From assembly GCA_025403435.1 (NCBI GenBank), contig CM046345.1, forward strand, positions 10,854,235 to 10,918,234: a stretch of DNA of 64,000 nt. The letters are read 5' to 3'. The notes beneath the pieces were generated by a model that saw only the letters and a program-made list of their open reading frames with translations, searched no databases and had not been told where the DNA came from. This document shows, piece after piece, positions 11,642 through 24,429 of the stretch; position 1 is the first letter of the stretch, and each line of letters starts with the position of its first letter. The position numbers and the translations under genes were made by a program. The stretch is from Artocarpus heterophyllus (lineage: Eukaryota; Streptophyta; Magnoliopsida; Rosales; Moraceae).

Positions 11642-13490
11642 GGCATAATGAAGATAATAAAGATATTAATCAAATAATATTAATAATTTAAATACTCAAA
11701 TAATTTTAAATAATTTAAATTTTGTAGATACTAAAAAGTTAGACTGTCTTTCCTTTATTTAGTTTCTTATTTTTCAATATTTGAATTAGATTATGATTAC
11801 TCTTTTTCAATATTTGAGTTAGATTAGGATTACTCTTGTAAACTATACCTAGTTTATTTAATGAAAAGACTATACCATATTTTCTTCTCTCTATTATTTT
11901 TTATATTATAGAGAATAATAGAAAGAAATTTTAAAGAATAAGAGAATAAAGAAAGAGAGAATAAAAGAATAAGAGAGAGGAACTGGAGAGAGACAATTCA
12001 AAGAGGGTATTACTCTGAATACGTAGAATAAGAGAGAAGAAAGAGAGAGATAGCTCCAGGAGGATATTGCTCTAACATTATATGGGAAACTAAATAAGAA
12101 AATAAAATATATAAAAAAAAGAGAACAAGAGAGATTTAACATGGTTTAATAGTATACCTGAATCCATGGACTAAGAAGAGAAAGAGAATTCACTAGTAAG
12201 GAGCACTATAAATGGGGCTCCATATAAATACACATTACAAAATACATACACGGTTAAGTTACCTAAAATTGAAACAAGACACTTACTTATATAAAAGTAA
12301 AATACAAATAAAGTCAAAAGTATTATACAGATACTTTTTCTAATATGCTCCGGTAGGAGGTTCCAATCTTGTAAGAATTTTGTTTTTATTTTTATTCATT
12401 TGCTTCTTTTTGTTTTTGTTTTTGTTTTTTGTTTTTTGTTTTTGTTTTGTTTTTATGATTAAATAAAGACAAAGAAGGAAATAATTGCATAAGGATGAAA
12501 ACTACAAAGGGACATCAATTGTCAAGGATGGAAGGGGCATAAAGAACTGGCAAAAAGATGTAGGGTAGAGCTCAAGAAAACTGTTGGAGGTATATGTCTT
12601 AGAGGATTAGAGATGCACGACCCCGAAAGAGGGTGAAACACATCTTGTGGATTGAAGGTGTAATGCCTGGAGGTTTGAAGGCTCTTGGCCTTGATGAAGA
12701 AAAAAGATAAAATACAAGCATTAGCCATAACAAAAATTAAATATAAAAAAGAGATGTGGGTCGCAGGGAGTGTATGCATAGAGAGAAGCGTGGCTTCAGC
12801 CATGGAGGATAAGGCATTCCTTTTAGTATGAGCAACAATGGCTAAAGAGCAATGGTGGTGGTTGTTACCCTAAGGAGTGGTAGCAGAGGGCGCTATGGGG
12901 CAGTGGCGGTGTGACCACGGTGCCTATTGGGCGGCGGCAGCTGCAGGAACTTGCTGAAAAGAAAAAAATATAGAAGAACCACACTCTTAGGAAGTTGACT
13001 ATCGGGCGGCTAAGCGGTAGCAACAACTAGGAAGCGGCAACGACAACTAGTAGTTTAGGGATTTTGGAGAGAAATTTTAGAGAATAAGAGCAAGATAAGA
13101 AGAAAATAAGAGAGAAGAAATGGAGAGAGACAGTTCCAAGAGGGTACAACTTTGAATATGGAGAATAAGAGAGAAGAGAGAGATAAAGAGAGCCCAAGAA
13201 CGTACTGCTCCGATACCATACAAAGAATAATAGATAGAGGATAATATTATATAGCTTTTCCATTGAATAAACTAGGTATTTATAAAGTTTACAAGATTAA
13301 TTCTAATCTAACTCAAATATTAAAAAAGCGTAACCTTAATTTATTTCAAATATTGAAAAATAGGAAACTAACTAGATAACAAAAAAAAAAAAAAGAGAAT
13401 CTAGATTCTTAGTATTTAAAAATTTAAAAGTATTAAATGTTATTTGATTATTTAAATTATTTGATTAATATCTTCATTAATATATAAGAA
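11642..13490. mobile_element. Copia-type LTR remnant with inverted LTR arms
   Basis: The arm at about 11642-11900 (plus) matches the reverse complement of about 13225-13490. Both contain CTAGTTTATT, TTCAATATTTGA and GATATTAATCAAATAAT. On the minus strand the right arm is followed at 13218-13206 by TGGTATCGGAGCA, one base off the tRNA-iMet primer-binding site, so the arm is an LTR. The pyrimidine-rich leader after it (13205-13060) has a second copy at about 12085-11915 in the same orientation. No gag or pol coding was seen, so this is a non-autonomous or rearranged element. Family assignment to copia is by PBS and LTR size only. Confidence 0.6.
12405..12457. repeat. GTTTTT-type simple repeat
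   Basis: A run of GTTTTT/GTTTTTT units inside the copia-type remnant. Confidence 0.8.
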
Positions 13491-13499
13491 TATGCATAA

Positions 13500-15090
13500 T
13501 AGTATACATACTTTGTGGAAAGAAAGAAATAGTATGAAATAGTGATTTATGATTTAGGATTTTTTTTAAATTAAACACGCATAAAAATAGTATACAATGT
13601 GACATACAGATTTAACTTTTTTTTTTTTTTTTTGAGTAAGGGGACATACATAATTAACTAGTTAGATGTTTTTATACCTTACCCTAAAATACACTAACCC
13701 TCACTTTATCTAATTCTAAATTAAAAGACTTGGCTAGTTTTTTTATTATATTATTGTCGTTGTTGTAGGACAAGAAAAAATTAGTATGTGTTAGACTAGG
13801 GTGGAGTGTGAACTTGTAAGGGCGTGCGATTCTTTATTGTAAATAAATTAAAAAAAAAAAAAAAAAAAACTTGTTTTAGTCTTCAATAAAAAGAAAACGA
13901 AGTGAATATACTACTTATATAGATTGATTTAAGCCTAATTGATATATAAACGTCATATGAGTGAATATCTAGACTTCAAAATGATACTCAACCTAAAAAA
14001 AAATATATTAATAGGTGTCATGCAACAACTTTGATTTATGTCACGACTTTTTTTATGTTCGCATTTCTATCAAATTTTATTGACCTTCAAAGGTTCGACT
14101 AGTTTATTTGTGCAACACAAATTTGAAAATCTAATAAATGCAATTTATATTTAAACATGAGATCTTTATGTGGAATTTCTCAAAATTAAGGAAAAAAAAA
14201 AAAAACCTCTCGTGGCCCAATAGCATCTATCCACCAAAGAATCTTAGGAGAGCACAATTATACAAGAGGATGACTTCGAGTAAGTTGCTTTTGTTACATA
14301 AAACGACTTCAATTATTCATTTCGTTATTTTAATGTTAGAAGTCCCTATTAAAAAGTGTATATTTCAAAATGTCAAATTTGGTCACAACAAAATAAAAAA
14401 TAGTTTTTAGAACTGAAAAATCTAATACAAATTTAATGACTTAAAAACAGAACTTTACTAATTTAAATAGATTTTGTTATAAGTTTTTCTTTTTGTAAAA
14501 TTTAAATTGTTACCCAGTTTCCAATTTAACAATCCAATGGTCTTTTTAGCGTTGGGAAGGATACAAAGGGATCAATTTGTAAATATATGAGGTGACACTG
14601 GCGAAATGAATCGATAAATAGACGGATGCAAAAACGAGGCGAAGAAAGAAAGGAAAATACGAAGGAAACGACAAACGAATCCAGTCCAATCAGTCGTTTT
14701 CAGGCTAGGAGTTGGGGCCGATTGGGGGGACTGAGTCAGTGGTGGCAAGCTTCAGATTTGGGACGAGTCAGGTGACAGATGACTCGCTCACCTATCTTCC
14801 CTTCTGACCTCCTGCCCCGGTCAGATTTCATTACGCTCGTTTCCGAATCTTGTGGGTCCTTTTTGGCCCAGATCAATGTGCGTTTGGACCCACCTTATCT
14901 TGTGTGCTCCTTCTGTTAAGCCCACGCATGGGTTGGGCCCTCTTCTTTTTAAAGTCCCCAACCCAAGCCTAAGATTGTGCCCAATTGGCCAACTTGGTAG
15001 AATGTCGATCAACCACATTTGTGGGCGATTTGGTTATGGGTTAGGTAACTCGAACCAAAATTTCTTACAAACCAGGGATCAGGAAAGGAA
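13500..15090. other. Intergenic DNA, no gene seen
   Basis: AT-rich with poly-A runs (13850-13870). The part from 14640 to 15060 is GC-richer, with GGGCC and GTGGGTCC motifs, but has no exon-like frame. It could be a relic promoter or an old repeat. Confidence 0.4.
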
Positions 15091-15097
15091 AATTATA

Positions 15098-15250
15098 GGG
15101 TGCTTAGAAAGTAGATTAAAAAAACGTAAGAGTTAGAACTAAAAATATTGTAGCATATGAAAACTTTACATTATAATATATTTTTGCTTTCTATTATTGC
15201 ATATAATAACTTTATACTGTTTGAGTTGAAACTAAAATTGTCAAACACCC
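15098..15250. repeat. MITE-like element, copy 1
   Basis: About 153 bp with terminal inverted repeats GGGTGCTTAGAAA and TGTCAAACACCC. The body carries the family motifs TGTAGCATATGAAAACTTTACA and TTGAGTTGAAACTAAAATTG-like arms that can fold into a hairpin. See the dispersed-family finding. Confidence 0.6.
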
Positions 15251-15810
15251 TTCAAATCATAATTTAAACTTTTAATTTGATAGTTTGAGCAAAAAAAAAA
15301 AAAAAAAAAGACTTTCAAAATGGAAACACCCTCTTGTTTTTAATATTTTAAATGTATTTTTCAAACGAAATTCAAACTACATATTGAACAAACGGACTAA
15401 ATGGTGTTTCTCTCTATATTGGTCCTATTTTAGAAACATATAATTAAAAAATGGGTCATGGGAATTGAAATTTGTATTTTTTTCGTAATTTAAAAGATTA
15501 TAAAATAAGCGTTTGCGAGTTTTCCTTGGTGCAAAATTGCTTTTATGCATGTGCGATACCGCTGTCCCAGCAGTCAACCTTTTTATTAAAAAAAGAATAC
15601 AAACTAGAGAATATATATAATGTTAGTATTATATTAGGTCTTTTTAATTTTTTTTTAATTCAGAACTAACAAAAGGGTAATGTTGTTTATTGTGACCGGC
15701 ACGCATCATTACATGTACAGCAATAACATAAAGACTTTAAAATAACTGTTACCTAATTATATGGTTTATTTCGATACAGTAACAGGATCATTTTAATAAG
15801 GAATAATTTG

Positions 15811-15950
15811 GAATGTTGTTTGATCTATGAGTTAGAAGTAAAAACAATATAGCATGTAAGAGCGTTACACTATAACACACTTTTTTTGTACATTGTAATC
15901 TATGAGAATATTACATTGTAACAGTTGAAACGACTTTACTAAACACATTC
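15811..15950. repeat. MITE-like element, copy 2
   Basis: Ends GAATGTTGTTTG and AAACACATTC are inverted. The body has the family motif ATAGCATGTAAGAGCGTTAC and its inverted partner. Confidence 0.6.
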
Positions 15951-15999
15951 AACACTAAAAAGGAAATAAATAAAACAGAAGCAACTTAAGTTGTAACTA

Positions 16000-16160
16000 C
16001 TAAAGTGTGTGAGAATATAATTGAAACCAAAACATTGTAACATGTAAAAGCTTTATACTGTAGCAAACTTTTGATTTGCACTGCAGTATGTGAGAACTTT
16101 ACACTATAGCAGTTAAAACTAGGTTTCTACATAAATGGCCTTGTTAGATGGTTCAGACAA
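16000..16160. repeat. MITE-like element, copy 3 (ends unclear)
   Basis: Contains TGTAACATGTAAAAGCTTTA and the inverted partner GAGAACTTTACACTATAGCA. Terminal repeats are not clear. It lies about 140 bp outside the gypsy element. Confidence 0.5.
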
Positions 16161-16296
16161 GTAATTTTTATGCTACAATATCAATCTTTGATATGCTGTA
16201 ATTTTTGAATCATGTTTTTTAATTCAACTTCAAATTGTTTTGTCAAACACTATATAAGAAAGTATATCTTCTAATTCTTAAAAATTTTCCTATTAA

Positions 16297-19200
16297 TGTC
16301 ACAACCCGCCTTTTCGGGCTGTGATTAAACTCTTGCTTCATTACTTTAGGGCAAAAATTTAGGAAATTTTTTTTTTAATACAAATACTGTACATATATTG
16401 TTTAATAACCTGTGAGATACATACATATACTTGTGTTTACATAACCATCCTTCTCTTACAATATAGCTTATCAAACATTACTTTCAAAATAATTTAAAAT
16501 ATCATACAGCGGAAAACATATTGTGGCAGAAACCATACCCAATCTGCATACATCATTCGTTCGCCAGCTCATCATTACGATTTATTCTAACATTTTCGTC
16601 GGAATACCTACAGCATGAAAAACTTAATGAGCTAACGCCCAGTAAGTCCCATATAAACCCACATGCACATTCAATAAAATGTATGATCATATTATGCTTT
16701 CTTATAATCCTTCATTATCCTTATCATTTCTTATCTTTAACTAGGGCCCAAGTGTTCGTACCATTGCGCACTTAGGTCTACGTAACACCGTGACCATCCT
16801 GTAATCCTTAAACTCCCCTTGAGTCAGGAGTCAGTACGACACTTTTCTTAACTTTTGGTGATTCATTACCAATTCACTTATTATGGTTAACATACCATGC
16901 ATGAAGTGATGAGTACATGTTATACATAACATAATCTACATAAATGCTTTTGTGCGATATAGACCATACAGGTACATACTTTATATATACACTGGTACAC
17001 ATTAATATACACACAGGTATATAGCATAATATACTCACATGTACTTAACATAAAATACACACACTGGTATACATTATCATATACACTCAGGTATGTGTTA
17101 TTATATGCATTCAAGTATATATATACTCCATATACTCACAAGTATACCCCTTTCATTTTTATTTTTTATTTTTATCAATACTCATGTTGTTGCATATATA
17201 CAAGTATACACCTTGATATACATACAAGTATACACATATACATATTACACTCTAATCCTACAATTTCATACTGTAGGTGGGATGGGTACTTACTTGATGC
17301 AATTGTCAGACAACTTAACCACGATATCCTTTCTTCTAGATTCTTAGGATCCTGTTGGCCAATTACAAAGCCATTAGCCAAATTTTACTATGTTTCAATA
17401 CGAAACATTTGTTAGTTAATAAATTGAGTTGCATTACTATGTTTAACTCTAAAAACCACCGTTTTTTCTTATTTCTATCTAACTTCACCATATCGTTTCT
17501 AACGAAGGGTGGAAACCTTTCTAGTCGTTTTCTTATCCCATTGGGAACATTTCAAAGCAGTTCGGGTTATTTAGGCAGAAATGACGATTTTGCCCTCTGC
17601 AGGTTTACTAACCTACCCGAGCTCGATTTTGTTATTCTTATAAAATAACCATATATTCATTCTAAAATAACATCCTAGTGGGTCAAATCTCTTTATTTCT
17701 CAATTACGCCCTATTTTCATTAAACTTTGCGGTTTAGTCCATAAACCGAAAATTTTGACGTTTTTGCCCCCGAAACTAAAATTTACTTCTTTGCACCAGA
17801 ATTTTCTATTTTTGTCAAGGATCATTTTTGCTCAAAGTACCATATTCAAAATCCTTTGAGAAATGACGTTTTTGCCCCTTTTTCAAATTTTTCACAATTT
17901 CCATAAATTCTTGAAAAATTAAAATCTCATAAACGATTCAGTTTTTTGATGAACCGTCCGCGATGCCTAACAGTTTCATCGAGATCTACAACTTTTGTGT
18001 TTTAACTTTTTCCAAAATATCACTGTACAGGGGTGTTTTTGGCTAATTTCCAATTCTGCCGAGAGGAATTTTTTTCTTTCAATTTAGTCCCTATGGCATT
18101 TTTACATAAATCCATTTCAAACTTGCAATTTTACCCCTGCAGAAATAATTTCATACCTTAATCAATACATTCCCACGCTCAAACATCATCTTTGCAAAGT
18201 TTAACCTCAAAATTACAAAATTATCACTTTTACAAAAATTGCCGATTTACACTAAAACAAAAATTTCCATAACTCAAACTTATCATACACCATATATACA
18301 TGAACTTCCATCAAATACATGTTCAAAACCCCTCATGGGTTTGAAAGAACAAAAATCAAAACAAAATCTATAAAATTTCAAACTTTAAAGCTTAAAACTT
18401 ACCAAAATAACACCCTTTTGGTTTGAAGCTTTCAAAATCCTTTTAGACTCCCTCCTAAGCTTCCTTTCCATACAAAAATACCATGGATTAATCTCTTGTC
18501 CTTTGCCCATGAAAAATCCCTTGAAAACCCATTAAAAGTTTAGGATTTTACCTTAAACTTGTGGGAAAATCCTTGTTCTTGCTTGTAAAATTTGTTGGGG
18601 GCTATTTTTGCAAGATTTGGGGCTGAGAAATTTTTTTTTGGGAGCAGAACTATGGCTGCCGAAGCTTTGGTGGAAAGAAAAGAAAAGAAAACTTTGATAA
18701 ACTTGCCATAAATGCATGTTTATCTCATTTAGTGACTCATGGTAACCCATGAGTACACCACTAGGTGTCACAAAATAATTGGGCCACTTTTCTTGACATG
18801 TGGCCCAATAGAAAAGCAAAAAGTGTCCACTTTATGGAGTTAAAAATTTATACTGTGTAATTTTTCACCACACAGTATTTTTCCTATACTGCCGTGGCCA
18901 ATTCAGTGTACTTTCTATCCTTAGACTGTATAAAAATATTTAACTTACTTTTCGTTTACTTTTTGAGGCCAATCATAACATTTTTCATATCTGTGTTTTT
19001 ATTTAGCAGTATTCTTATACTGCTCTGGCCTCCTTTCTACCCCTGGTTAGGGTTAGGACAACCTCTATGTCCTATTTACATTCTAATCATTCATTCGTTT
19101 ATATCACAATTTCACAATTAATTGTGACATGAAATTCATTTTATGGATATTATGCACAAATCTCTGAGTCATCAAACTCATAAAATTTGTATTTTATAAT

Positions 19201-19378
19201 ATCCACCATTGCATTACATATGCCATAAAATTTGCAATCAATGTTGCTCATTCATATTTTATTGTAATTTTCACATAAATTACAATTTTTACACAATTTC
19301 ACATTTTTAAGAATAAATTCATTAATTAAACCTAATTAAATATTAGGTTTTATTGATGACGTTTTCTCGGTCATTACA
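16297..19378 (-). repeat. 3' LTR of the gypsy element (3082 bp)
   Basis: On the minus strand it starts TGTAATGACCG and ends in ...TTGTGACA. It is the same length as the other LTR; by eye the two differ at roughly 35-40 positions, mostly transitions. The outer end on the plus strand (TGTCACAACCCGCC...CGGGCTGTGA) folds into a short hairpin. Short ORFs inside are not genes. Confidence 0.95.
16955..17245. repeat. Degenerate short-repeat array within the LTR
   Basis: Many diverged units of the type ATACACACAGGTATATA, roughly 20-30 bp apart. The other LTR has the same array at about 25945-26233. Confidence 0.6.
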
Positions 19379-19380
19379 AT

Positions 19381-19394
19381 CTACCCCCCTTAAG
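19381..19394 (-). other. Polypurine tract of the gypsy element
   Basis: Reads CTTAAGGGGGGTAG on the minus strand and lies directly before the 3' LTR. It primes plus-strand DNA synthesis in LTR elements. Confidence 0.8.
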
Positions 19395-19429
19395 AATTTT
19401 CGTCCTCGAAAATCAAAATAATTCGGGGT

Positions 19430-22400
19430 AGTCTTTCCTTATTTCATTCTTTCGTTCCTACGTTGCTTCTTCTACTTGTTGGTTACGCCATAAAACTTTG
19501 ACGAGAAATATCTTCTTGTTCCTTAATTCCTTCTCTTCTTATGCCAGAATTTGAACTGGTTTTTCTTCATAAGACAGATTCTCCTGTATGTCAATTTCCT
19601 CCCGCTGAAGAACATGTGAAAGGTCTGGCACATACTTCTTTAGCATGAGCACATGGAATACATTGTATACCAATGCTAGATTAGAGGGTAAGGCTAACTT
19701 TTAAACTATATTATCTATCCATTTCAAGATCTCAAATGGTCCAATATACCTTGGACTAAGCTTTCCTTTCTTTCTAAATCTTACAATTTCCTTTCATGGG
19801 CATTATCTTCAAAAAGACCAAGTCTCCTACTTGAAACTTTAAAGGTCTCCGTCGTTGATTAACATAACTCTTTTGCCGACTAAAAGCCATTTTCATTCGT
19901 TGACCAATTAACTTTACCTCTTCCGTTGTTCTATTGACAAAATCTATGGTTGACAACGCCTTTTCTTGGGTTTCGTACCAATGTAAAGGTGGTCTACATC
20001 TCTTTCCATATAGAGCTTCATATGGAACCATACCAATGGAGCTTCGATAACTATTGTTGTATACAAATTCGATCAGAGGAAGCTTTTATCCCATCCTCTC
20101 TTAAAATCTAGCACACATGTTCTTAACATATCTTCTAAAGTCTGGATGGTCCTTTCTGATTGACCGTCCGTTTATGGGTGGAAGGCTGTGCTAAATGTCA
20201 GCTTTGTTCTCATTGCTTGATGAACACTTCTCCAAAACTTGGAAGTGAATCTACCATTAGATAAAAAAAATGATAAACTTTGAAACTCAGTGGTATCTAA
20301 CTATTTGGGTTACGTATAGTTCAGCTAGTCGTTCTACAAAACTGCTGAGTTTAATGGGTAGGATATAAGTTGATTTAGTCAATCTATCAACAATTACCCA
20401 TATAGCATCATGTCCACCCGTAGTTCTGGGTAGCCCAGTTATCAGGTCCATAGTTATCTGATCCTATTTCCACTCTAGGATTTCAATTTTTTTGTGTAAT
20501 TCGCCTATTGGCCATTGATGCTCAACTTTCACCTTCTGGCATGTAAGGCATTTGCCAACACACTATGCGATATCATTTTTCATTCCATTCCACCAATAGT
20601 GTTCTTTCAAGTCTTGGTACATTTTAGTAGCTCCTGGATGAGCCACATATGGTGTTTCATGAGTTTCTTCTAATACTTGCTTCTTTAATCCTTCATCATT
20701 GGGAATGTATATCCTACTCTTGTAACAGAGGATACTATCTTTCAAAATGCTAAATTCTGTTTCTTTGTTTTTTAAGAACTTCATTCCTAACTTTAAGTAG
20801 CGACGAATCTGCTTCTTGTCGCTCTTTTAAATTCTCCAACATAGTTGGTTGAAAGGATCAATTAGCTAATCTTCCTGTGACTAGCTCTATTTCTGCTTCC
20901 ATCAAATCCTTTTTGGAGAGGTTTTGGTATCATCTATACCATTACTAGCAAGGACGTTGTTCTACGACTAAGGGCATTGGCTACTTGATTAGCCTTTCCC
21001 AGGTGATACAAAATCTTACAGTCGTAGTCTTTGACTAACTCTAGCCACCTTTGCTACTTCATGTTGAGCTTTTTCTGTATGAAGATGCACTTCAGACTCT
21101 AATGGTCTGTATAAATTTCGTACTTAGCTCCACATAGGTAATGACACTATATCTTCAATACAAATACAACCATCGCTAACTCTAAATCATACATCGGATA
21201 ATTCATTTCATAATCCTTTAACTGTTGGGATGCATAAACAATCACTTTTCCATTTTGCATAAATACGGCTCCCAATCCTATTCTGATGCTTTACTATAGA
21301 TCACGAACGTTCCATGGTTCGGATCTGGTATTGTCAGTACTAATGTACTTGTAAGTCGTCCTTTTTAATCTTTGGAAACTTTCTTCGCATTTCTTAGTCT
21401 ATTCATACTTTGTTGCTTTTCATGTAAGTACAGTGAATGGTGCTGCAAGTCAGGAAAATCCTTCTACAAAACGTCGATAGTAGCCTGCTAAACCGAGGAA
21501 ACTTCTAATTTCTGACATACTTTTCGGTGTAGGCTACTTATTCATTGCTCAACTTCGGAAGGATCAACAGATACTCCTTCTCGTGTCACCATGTGTTCGT
21601 GGAATTGAACCTTCTCCAGCTAAAACTCACATTTTGAGAACTTGGCATACAATTGATGCCTTTTCAATAATTATAGTGCAGTCCTCAAGTACTTTTCATG
21701 TTCCTCTGTCGTTCTTGGGTATATTATCGTCGATGAAGACAATAACAAACTTATCGAGGTACTCTTTGATCATGAGATCCATGAAAGTTGCTAGAGCATT
21801 GGTCAGTCAAAAGGCATGATGTAGAACTTATAATGTCCATAACGTGTTCGGAACGCCATCTTTGGTATATCTTTTTCCTTAACTCGAAGTTGATGATATC
21901 TTGAGCGTAGATCAATCTTTGAGAATACTGACGCTCCTTTAAGTTGGTTAAACAAATCATCGATCCCTGGGAGTGGATACTTGTTCTTAATCGAGATCTT
22001 GTTTAGTTCCCGATAATCAATACACATTCATAACATTCCATCCTTCTTCTTAACAAATAGAACAGGTGCTCCCCATGGGGAATAACTTGGTCGGATGAAC
22101 CCCTTGTCCAATATTTCCTTTAGCTGCACCTGAAGTTCCTTGAGTTTCCCAAGAGTCATTTACTATGGTGCCTAAAAAAAATTGTGGCTGTTTCGGGGGT
22201 CAATTCGATTTCAAACGAAATTTTTCGTTCTGGTGGTAAGTCTGCAACTTGTCCGAAAACACATCAATAAATTCCTTCACTATGGGGACCTTCTCTGGTC
22301 CTGACTGAGCTTCTTTATCTTTCCTTAGTAGGTTCACCAGATAACCGGTACATCCATTTTCCAATATCTTCTTTGCCTTTAATGCAGAAGTCAACGCCTT

Positions 22401-22800
22401 GAGAGCTTTGGGAACTTTCCCTAAATACATAAACTTCTCACTTCCGGAAGGTTGACACGTAATGTTGCGGTATCGATGACTAATCTTTGCCGGGTATTTT
22501 CCCTAGGAAATCCATTCCTAGGATGACGTTATAATCTTGTATATCGATTATTCTAAAATCAATATACAATTCCCTTCCACATATGACTATCGATACATAA
22601 CGTAACCAATAATCAGCACTTAATACCTCCTTAGAGGGTAGTGCAATTCTAAAGGTTTACTCTATCCTATCTCTTTTACTTCCTATTCATTTCGCAAACT
22701 TAAGCAATGCAAACGAATATGTTGCTCCGGAATCAAATAAAATATATATATCAGTGTTGGCAACAGAAAACTAACATGTCACCACCGATGAGGTTCCTGC
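19430..22800 (-). pseudogene. Decayed pol region (protease, RT, RNase H, integrase, chromodomain)
   Basis: Fragments in order on the minus strand: protease with the active site FDSGAT (about 22720); reverse transcriptase with CIDYRELN...KYPLP (about 22020-21960) and the catalytic motif as FIDD, where YxDD is usual (about 21735); RNase H with [13 protein letters not shown] (about 21230) and a degraded end of ALSR type (about 20960); integrase zinc-binding HPGATKMYQDLKEHYWWNGM (about 20600); integrase core relic; and the C-terminal part MVPYEALYGKRCRPPLHWYE (20031 on). Frames change repeatedly and stops are common; several are TAG where the family has Trp TGG. Non-functional. This is a retroelement of plants, described only as fragments. 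Confidence 0.9.
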
Positions 22801-22853
22801 ATCTTCTTCCTTCTTCATGTAGGCATAAATTTGCCCACTTGGTTCCGGAGCTT

Positions 22854-23892
22854 CTAATCGCCCTTGACTAACACTAGGGACTTCAATTTGTGCCTGAACT
22901 TGAACCGTATGCAATTGGTTTCCTTGAGACCTCTACTGAGCATGACTGTTCTAACTTTGGGAATTAGAAAAACAATTCTTGGCATAATGTCCTTCTTTCC
23001 CCAAGTATAGCACTTGTTCGTGCTAGCCTTGTATTCCCCTACATATCTTTTCCTGCATTGACTGCAAAGGGGTTTGTTATTTCCTACATCTTTAATCCTC
23101 TTATGGGGTTGAACTTTTGATTTCTTTGCACTATTCACGTTCCATTTCCTCTTACTGTTAGCAGTGTAGTTGCGTCCTGCTTGAACGTTCTAAGACGACC
23201 CTTGACTTGGAACACTTTCTTGTCCTTTTACTTGTACAGCTCGACTTTGCTTGGCTAAAGCTTTCTTTTCCTTCTATGTCTTGAAAATTTTTTTTTTTTT
23301 CTTTCTTCCTTATCACGGGCAATTCTAAACTCAGCTTTGGTCGCCCGTTTGATGCAATCCTCTACATCCTTGGGAGCTTGCCCTCCAATATCGACCACAA
23401 GGGCATTGTCGATTTTAAACATTCTCATTAACCGTCTTATTCGTTCCCGATCAGTGGGTACTAACTCGGGACAAAGCCGTGCTAGCTGAATAAACCTCTT
23501 TACAGTGTCAGCTACGGACATATTGCCTTGCTTAAAATTATTAAATTCTTCTTGTTGGGCTGCCATAATTTCCACATTAAAATAAGCCCTGCCAAATTCT
23601 TCAACGAAATCTGGCCTTGTCATTTTGTCTACATTCCTTTTATTCTCTACCGACTCCCACTGTCTCCTAGCATCTTTAGTGAGAGAAAACAAAGCGCATA
23701 GGACTTTTTCATAGTCACTAAGTCCCATAAATTTCAGAACCCTTTCTATACCTGTAAGCCAATCGTCGGCCTCTATGGGGTCTGTAGATCTATTAATTTC
23801 CAGGGGCCTTCATTCTCTGGAATCTTTCATAAAATTCAGTAGTGGATACTACCGGAACAGCCATAGCAGCTGGTATATCAGCCATTGATATC
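22854..23892 (-). pseudogene. Decayed gag region with CCHC-knuckle relic
   Basis: An ATG near 23890 opens MADI..AMAVPVV, followed by a frameshift and then a 157-codon stretch (23728-23255) that matches the Retrotrans_gag capsid pattern (WLTGIERVLKFMGLSDYEKV, RQWESVENKR, FVEEFGRAYFN). Downstream (23138-22854), a CSQC...CYTWGKK stretch is a degenerate zinc knuckle. Stops at TGG codons changed to TAG are seen at about 22935, 22950 and 23190. Confidence 0.85.
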
Positions 23893-24429
23893 AATCGTTA
23901 TATATCTATCGTGTATTTTCGTTACTATGTTAGTACATACTATTAACTTAATAGTATCCAATCAATAACTGCATGTATTCAAACAACATAAATACATGCA
24001 AACATACACAATTACATGAACCTAATATCTTGCGTCATATATTTCATTTCCTTTAACTTCATACATTTCATTTCATAAACCTCTTTCATTTCCTTTTTAC
24101 ATTCTCCATAACATTATATGCATAACTAACATACATACATACATACTTTCCTTTCATACATAACTATTCATATCATCTCCGAGAGCAATTATCACTTCTG
24201 GCTACATATATCTTCTTGCCAAGAAGGACACCACTAACCAACATACATGCATATACAAAGGCATCAAAGCCCAAATATGTACTAATATCTCATCTATGTA
24301 CGTCATAATACACAAAGATTTTCTTTTTTTGTCGAACTCGACTTTAAACATGCCACTATATTCGGAACCCTCCTTAGGATTCCTCTTCTTCCTCCATATC
24401 CGAATCAGTCGACTTATCATCACTTGCGA

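Noticed and set aside
11144..11648. Overlapping frames of 85-109 codons on both strands
   Set aside because: Low-complexity His/Ser/Pro or Arg/Gly translations of a C-rich stretch beside the copia-type remnant; no family pattern and no splice context.
16521..17648. Frames repeated in both gypsy LTRs (also 25909-26637, 18553-18819, 27542-27808)
   Set aside because: Present in LTRs only because the LTRs lack stops by chance; not conserved coding.
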